This document shows positions 5,668 through 9,756 of a DNA stretch of 9,756 bases, piece after piece (position 1 is the stretch's first letter; every line of letters begins with the position of its first letter). The notes beneath the pieces were generated by a model. The model saw only the letters and a program-made list of their open reading frames with translations, was not told where the DNA came from and did no database searches. A program made the position numbers and the translations under genes. The stretch is from an uncultured Bacillota bacterium (GTDB lineage Bacteria > Bacillota > Clostridia > Oscillospirales > Oscillospiraceae), in NCBI GenBank assembly GCA_937890735.1, contig CALACZ010000115.1, positions 1 to 9,756 of the forward strand. The letters are read 5' to 3'.

Positions 5668-6654
5668 GTGCGAAATTATATCATCAAGCGCATCTTGCAA
5701 TCCATTTTGATCCTGTTCTGCGTGATGTTCATCATCTACGCGTTGCTCCGCTGTCTGCCAAGCTCGTTTGCGCAGACGATGGCGATCCAGCTCTCGCAGG
5801 CGCCGGGCGCAAAGCCCTATGAGGAGTGGCTGGCACAGCTCAACGCCTCATTCGGACTGGATATGGACATCGTGCCGGGGTTCTTCACCTGGCTCTCGAA
5901 GGCGATTGTCGGCAACTTCGGCGACAGCTGGAAGTGGAATGTCTCGGCAGTGGCAAAGTTTAATGAGGTCGTGGGGCTGTCGGTCATCATGGGCGGCATC
6001 TCGTTCGTTCTGTCGCTGCTCATCGCTGTGCCGCTGGGCATTCTGGCGGCAACGAAGCAGTATTCCCGCACGGACTATGCGATCACGGCGGTCGCGCTGG
6101 TGGGTATCTCGCTGCCGACGTTCTTCTTTGCAACGCTCCTCAAGCTCGTCTTTTCCGTCAAGCTCGGGTGGTTCGACCTGTTCGGACTGGTCGGGCGGGA
6201 CTATGCGCAGCTGGACGCGTGGCATCAGTTCCTCGATAAGGCAAACCATCTCGTGCTGCCGATCCTGACGCTCGTTATCGTCTCCATCGGCTCGTATATG
6301 CGCTATACGCGCACGAATATGCTCGAGGTGCTCAGCGCCGATTACATCCGCACCGCACGCGCAAAGGGTCTGCCCGAAAGAACGGTCATCTACAAGCACG
6401 CCTTCCGCAACACGCTCATCCCGCTGGTCACGATCATCGGTGGCTCGCTGCCGGGGCTGTTCTCCGGCGCGCTCATCACCGAGACGCTGTTCTCCATCCC
6501 CGGCATCGGCTATGTATCATATCAGTCGATGGTGGCGGGCGATATTCCGTTTTCCATGTTCTATCTGTCGTTTATGGCGGTGCTCACGCTGGCAAGCAAC
6601 CTCCTGACCGACATTCTGTACGGCGTGGTCGATCCGCGCGTGCGCATCTCGTAA
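5668..6654 (+). CDS. oppB: Peptide ABC transporter permease, OppB/DppB type
   Basis: Inner-membrane channel subunit of the peptide importer, 328 residues from a GTG start. The N-terminus (fM)RNYIIKRILQSILILF is the standard OppB/DppB opening, with the first helix at about 7-25. Five more helices lie near 102-128, 137-162, 195-213, 249-275 and 298-319. The EAA coupling loop that docks on the ATPases is DYIRTARAKGL (residues 225-235), followed by the usual F-R-N-T-L-I-P motif. Loop 1 carries the typical FGLDMD...WLSKAIVGNFGDSW pattern. The upstream purines AAGGAAGGAACGAG serve as a loose ribosome binding site. An alternative in-frame ATG at 5590 with a better ribosome site would add 26 atypical residues and is disfavoured. 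Sixteen bases separate this gene from oppC. Substrate cannot be told from the permease. Confidence 0.9.
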   Translation: MRNYIIKRILQSILILFCVMFIIYALLRCLPSSFAQTMAIQLSQAPGAKPYEEWLAQLNASFGLDMDIVPGFFTWLSKAIVGNFGDSWKWNVSAVAKFNEVVGLSVIMGGISFVLSLLIAVPLGILAATKQYSRTDYAITAVALVGISLPTFFFATLLKLVFSVKLGWFDLFGLVGRDYAQLDAWHQFLDKANHLVLPILTLVIVSIGSYMRYTRTNMLEVLSADYIRTARAKGLPERTVIYKHAFRNTLIPLVTIIGGSLPGLFSGALITETLFSIPGIGYVSYQSMVAGDIPFSMFYLSFMAVLTLASNLLTDILYGVVDPRVRIS

Positions 6655-6670
6655 GAAGGAGGGCTGTACC

Positions 6671-8215
6671 ATGAGTGATAAGAAGCAAAATGAAACCGGG
6701 AACACGCAGGAGCAGTACTCCCTGAACGACGACCGCCGCGTTAAGGTCCTGTCTCCGGGCGCACTGGTCGCGAGGCGGTTTTTCCGCAACCGGCTGGCTG
6801 TGATCGGTCTTTCGATCCTGATCGTGATGTTTCTGTTCTCCTTCCTCGGGGGCGTCATCAGCCCCTACGGGCAGGACGAGCAGTTCTATACCTATACGCA
6901 GATGTCCAAGGAATACGTCGGCTTTACGCGTAACGACGCCATGCGCTTTGTGGTCGCGGACGGTCAGAAGTTTGGCTCGATCGCGCAGAGCAAGGCACTC
7001 GACGCGTTCAAGAAGGGTCAGACGGAGTTCAGTTATAAAGATGTCGATTACACGTTGGAAATGATCAGCGAGGATACCTATGCCGTCTATCAGGACGGAC
7101 AGGTCATGGGCTATGCCAGCCGCGACCTCATCAACGCCGCAGACGGCGGCGAGGCTGTGCCGTTTGCGGTGAAGCTCGCGGCGCTGAAGGCGGAAGCCGC
7201 CGGCGAGAGCACGTTTGAAGCCGACGGCACGGCATACGAGCTGGACGACGCGGGAAATATCCTGCAAGGCGGCACGGAGTTGGGCTATATCTCCCGCATC
7301 GTCGTTTCAGCAGCCGACCCCACCATCGTCATCACCCGCGATTTCCGCGAGCGTCTGGAGGAGGCGGTCGATCGCGGTGACGAGATGTTCAACTATACCG
7401 ACGAAAATGGCGAGACCGCCGAATACGACATGGAGTACGACGCGAGTACTGACGTCTGGTCCGTCAAGCAGATGACGGACACCTACGTCTATGACCGCTA
7501 TTCCGCGCCCAGCAAGGAGCATCCGCTCGGCACGGATACGAACGGCATGGATATGCTGACACGTCTCATGTACGGCGGGCGCGTGTCGCTCATCATCGGC
7601 TTTATCGTCGTGGCGATCGAGGCCTCGCTCGGCATTCTGCTGGGAGGCATCTCGGGCTATTTCGGCGGCTGGGTCGATAACCTCATCATGCGCATCGTCG
7701 ATGTGTTTTACTGCATTCCGTCCATGCCGGTCATCATCATCATCGGCTCGGCGATGGACGCGATGAAGGTCGATTCGTGGACGCGCATGATCTACCTGAT
7801 GTTGATTTTGGGCTTCCTCGGCTGGCCCGGCATCGCGCGTCTTGTGCGCGGGCAGATCCTGTCGCTGCGCGAGCAGGAGTTCATGCTGGCGACGGAGGCC
7901 GGCGGCATCCGCGTTTGGAATCGGATTTTCCGTCACCTCATCCCCAACGTCATCCCGCAGCTCATTGTCATCTGCACGATGGGTCTCGGCTCGACGATCC
8001 TGACGGAGGCGACGCTGTCGTTCCTCGGTCTCGGCGTCAAGTACCCGTTTGCATCGTGGGGCAATATCATCAACGACGTCAATAACGCCTACGTTATGAC
8101 GAACTATCTGTTTATCTGGATCCCGGCGGGCGTGTGCCTGCTGCTCACCGTCCTCGGCTTTAACTTCGTCGGCGACGGTCTGCGCGACGCATTCGACCCG
8201 AAGATGAAGCGGTAA
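6671..8215 (+). CDS. oppC: Peptide ABC transporter permease, OppC/DppC type, with large extracytoplasmic insert
   Basis: Second channel subunit, 514 residues against roughly 280-320 for ordinary OppC/DppC. The ATG is eight bases after GGAGG (6658-6662). The N-terminal part is typical: a cytoplasmic head ending FRNRLAVIGL, then helix 1 (about 38-62). Residues about 63-283 form an acidic, soluble insert outside the membrane made of about three degenerate repeats (101-159, 165-217, 225-278). At HPLGTDTNGMDMLTRLMYGG (about 284-303) the normal permease resumes with five helices. The EAA loop EFMLATEAGG is at 403-412, and FLGLGVKYPFASWGN lies near the end. The frame is open throughout, so this is one gene rather than a recent fusion error. 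The insert probably contacts the enlarged binding protein (inference). It is followed 18 bases later by oppD. Confidence 0.92.
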   Translation: MSDKKQNETGNTQEQYSLNDDRRVKVLSPGALVARRFFRNRLAVIGLSILIVMFLFSFLGGVISPYGQDEQFYTYTQMSKEYVGFTRNDAMRFVVADGQKFGSIAQSKALDAFKKGQTEFSYKDVDYTLEMISEDTYAVYQDGQVMGYASRDLINAADGGEAVPFAVKLAALKAEAAGESTFEADGTAYELDDAGNILQGGTELGYISRIVVSAADPTIVITRDFRERLEEAVDRGDEMFNYTDENGETAEYDMEYDASTDVWSVKQMTDTYVYDRYSAPSKEHPLGTDTNGMDMLTRLMYGGRVSLIIGFIVVAIEASLGILLGGISGYFGGWVDNLIMRIVDVFYCIPSMPVIIIIGSAMDAMKVDSWTRMIYLMLILGFLGWPGIARLVRGQILSLREQEFMLATEAGGIRVWNRIFRHLIPNVIPQLIVICTMGLGSTILTEATLSFLGLGVKYPFASWGNIINDVNNAYVMTNYLFIWIPAGVCLLLTVLGFNFVGDGLRDAFDPKMKR

Positions 8216-8233
8216 GGAAGGGAGGAGCGCACG

Positions 8234-9382
8234 ATGGCAAAACAGGAAGGATACCTTTCCGGCAAGGAAGCCCGGCGGATCTCCCGGGAAAACCGCAAGA
8301 TCACCAATCAGTTTGAGAAAAAGCGCAAGCGCCGCAACGTCCCCGAGAGCGAATACCTGACCACGATGCACGACGCGAAGAACGCGGTCGAATTTGACGA
8401 TCTGCACACCTATTTCTTCACGGACACGGGCGTTGTCAAGAGCGTGGACGGCGTGTCGTTCGATGTGCCGATCGGCAAGACCGTCGGCGTTGTGGGCGAG
8501 TCCGGCTGCGGAAAATCCGTCACCAGTCTGTCGCTCATGCAGCTTTTGCAGCGTCCGCAGGGGCAGATCGTGGAGGGCGCGATCCGGCTGAACCTCGGCG
8601 ACAAGGCGTATGACATCACCAAGACCCCGAACGAAAAAATGCAGGCGCTGCGCGGCAATTTCGTCTCGATGATCTTCCAGGAGCCGATGACGAGCCTGAA
8701 CCCCGTGTTCCGCATCGGCGCGCAGATCGACGAGGTTCTGGAGCTGCACGAGGGCGCGCACAAGACCAAGGAAGAGATCAAGGCGCGCACCATCGAAATG
8801 CTGGAGACCGTCGGCATCGCCAACAGCGAGGGTGTTTATATGATGTACCCGCACGAGCTGTCCGGCGGTATGCGCCAGCGTGTGATGATCGCCATGGCGC
8901 TTGCCTGCAACCCCCGCATCATCATCGCCGACGAGCCCACCACGGCGCTGGATGTGACGATCCAGGCACAGATCCTGGACCTGCTGCGCCAGCTGAAGGA
9001 CAAGATCAATTCGTCGATCATGCTCATCACGCACGACCTCGGCGTCATCGCCGAAATGGCGGATTATGTGGTCGTGATGTACGCCGGGCGCATTGTGGAA
9101 AAGGGCACGGTGGAGGAAATCTTTGCCAACCCATGCCACCCGTACACCATCGGTCTGATGGCGTCCAAGCCGGTGGTCGGCAAAAAGGTCGATAAGCTCT
9201 ATTCTATTCCCGGCAAAGTGCCGAACCCGGTCAATATGCCGAACTACTGCTACTTTAAGGATCGCTGTGAATCGCAGCTCCCGTGCTGCTCCGGCGAATA
9301 TCCGTGCGAGATCAGCCTCAACCCCACGCATAAGGTGAGCTGCTATCGCTATTATGACGAAAACAGAAAGGCGGGTGAGTAA
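8234..9382 (+). CDS. oppD: Peptide ABC transporter ATP-binding protein, OppD/DppD type
   Basis: Cytoplasmic ATPase of the importer, 382 residues. All ABC motifs are intact: Walker A GESGCGKS (88-95), Q-loop Gln149 in FQEPMTSLNP, signature LSGGMRQ (209-215), Walker B IIIADE (229-234) with catalytic Glu234, and switch His267 in THD. The C-terminal oligopeptide-transporter domain begins near NPCHPYTIGLM. It carries cysteines at 339, 345, 351, 352, 358 and 370, in the layout that binds an iron-sulfur cluster in some DppD proteins. Residues 1-50 are a basic, polar extension (including KKRKRR) absent from standard OppD, which starts near VEFDDLHTYF. The ribosome binding site GGAGGAG (8221-8227) precedes the ATG at good spacing, so the extension is genuinely in the reading frame. 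The oppF start follows after one base. Confidence 0.94.
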   Translation: MAKQEGYLSGKEARRISRENRKITNQFEKKRKRRNVPESEYLTTMHDAKNAVEFDDLHTYFFTDTGVVKSVDGVSFDVPIGKTVGVVGESGCGKSVTSLSLMQLLQRPQGQIVEGAIRLNLGDKAYDITKTPNEKMQALRGNFVSMIFQEPMTSLNPVFRIGAQIDEVLELHEGAHKTKEEIKARTIEMLETVGIANSEGVYMMYPHELSGGMRQRVMIAMALACNPRIIIADEPTTALDVTIQAQILDLLRQLKDKINSSIMLITHDLGVIAEMADYVVVMYAGRIVEKGTVEEIFANPCHPYTIGLMASKPVVGKKVDKLYSIPGKVPNPVNMPNYCYFKDRCESQLPCCSGEYPCEISLNPTHKVSCYRYYDENRKAGE

Positions 9383-9383
9383 C

Positions 9384-9756
9384 ATGGCGGACAAGAAAAA
9401 TCTCCCCATCCTCACCCCCGCGGACTACGATCCGCAGTATATCCTGACGGTCAATGACCTCAAAAAATACTTCCCCATCAAGGGCGGGCTGCTGTCCAAA
9501 ACGGTCGGGCACGTCAAGGCGGTGGACGGCGTGACGTTCTCCCTCAAGCGCGGCTGCACGATGGGTCTGGTCGGCGAGTCCGGCTGCGGCAAATCGACCA
9601 CCGGGCGCGCGATCCTGCGCCTGTGCGGCGAAAAGACGGGCGGGCAGGTGCTCTTTAACGGGCAGGAAATTTACGACCTCACCCCGGCGGAAATGCGCGC
9701 GCTGCGCCCGAAGATGCAGATCATCTTCCAGGACCCGTTCTCCAGCCTTTCGCCGC
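9384..9756 (+). CDS. oppF: Peptide ABC transporter ATP-binding protein, OppF/DppF type (5' part)
   Basis: Second ATPase of the importer, cut by the window edge after 124 codons. After a short head (MADKKNLPILTPADYDPQY) the domain opens with ILTVNDLKKYFPIKGGLLSK, where the KYFP-x-K-G-G start is characteristic of OppF/DppF rather than OppD. Walker A GESGCGKST is at 64-72, with TTGRAILRL following. The Q-loop region is QIIFQDPFSSLSP (Gln116); the Q-D-P form is also OppF-like. Only one base separates it from the oppD stop, and the ribosome site GGTGA (9374-9378) lies inside the end of oppD, so translation is probably coupled. The signature, Walker B and C-terminal domain are outside the window. 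Confidence 0.93.
   Translation, partial: MADKKNLPILTPADYDPQYILTVNDLKKYFPIKGGLLSKTVGHVKAVDGVTFSLKRGCTMGLVGESGCGKSTTGRAILRLCGEKTGGQVLFNGQEIYDLTPAEMRALRPKMQIIFQDPFSSLSP

Noticed and set aside
2659..5700. 1013-codon open frame on the minus strand
   Set aside because: It lies antisense to oppA and the membrane protein gene. The translation is a low-complexity mix of Val, Arg, His and Asp with no domain, as expected from a GC-rich gene whose codons avoid antisense stops. No ribosome binding site or promoter fits.
7307..9415. 702-codon open frame on the minus strand
   Set aside because: It is antisense to oppC and oppD, both of which have complete family motifs. The His- and Arg-rich translation is a codon-usage shadow.

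Overview
The window is GC-rich bacterial DNA, apparently from a high-GC member of the Clostridia; an Oscillospiraceae-like gut anaerobe is my best guess. The guess rests on strong AGGAGG-type ribosome binding sites, a lipoprotein-type peptide-binding protein (a Gram-positive layout), a long N-terminal extension on OppD, and an IS256-type transposase tail of a kind I associate with these bacteria. No RNA gene, CRISPR array or phage gene was seen.

Layout. Positions 1-246 are the 3' end of an IS256-family transposase gene broken by a one-base frameshift, followed by a likely right end of the element near 271-300. Positions 301-644 hold no gene. They contain an intrinsic terminator with no gene in front of it (510-542) and an extended -10 promoter (577-605). 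That promoter drives a 567-residue M3-family zinc oligoendopeptidase (645-2348), whose stop codon overlaps the start of a small four-helix membrane protein of unknown function (2348-2884).

After a 218-base gap comes a five-gene peptide ABC importer on the same strand: lipoprotein binding protein (3103-5424), permeases OppB (5668-6654) and OppC (6671-8215), and ATPases OppD (8234-9382) and OppF (9384 to the window edge). The gap before oppA carries a 14-bp perfect palindrome over a putative -10 box, then two adjacent perfect hairpins in the presumed leader. The 243-base gap between oppA and oppB carries a run of hairpins, some mutually exclusive, that could set the ratio of binding protein to membrane complex.

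How they work together. The binding protein captures peptides outside the cell, OppB and OppC form the channel, and OppD and OppF power import. The M3 peptidase, with no export signal, would cut imported oligopeptides in the cytoplasm. The link between peptidase and importer is inferred from adjacency.

Most of the window is ordinary. The parts worth a second look are the large OppC loop made of about three degenerate repeats, the roughly 130-residue insertion in the binding protein, and the structured intergenic regions. I did not find a clearly new multi-gene system.
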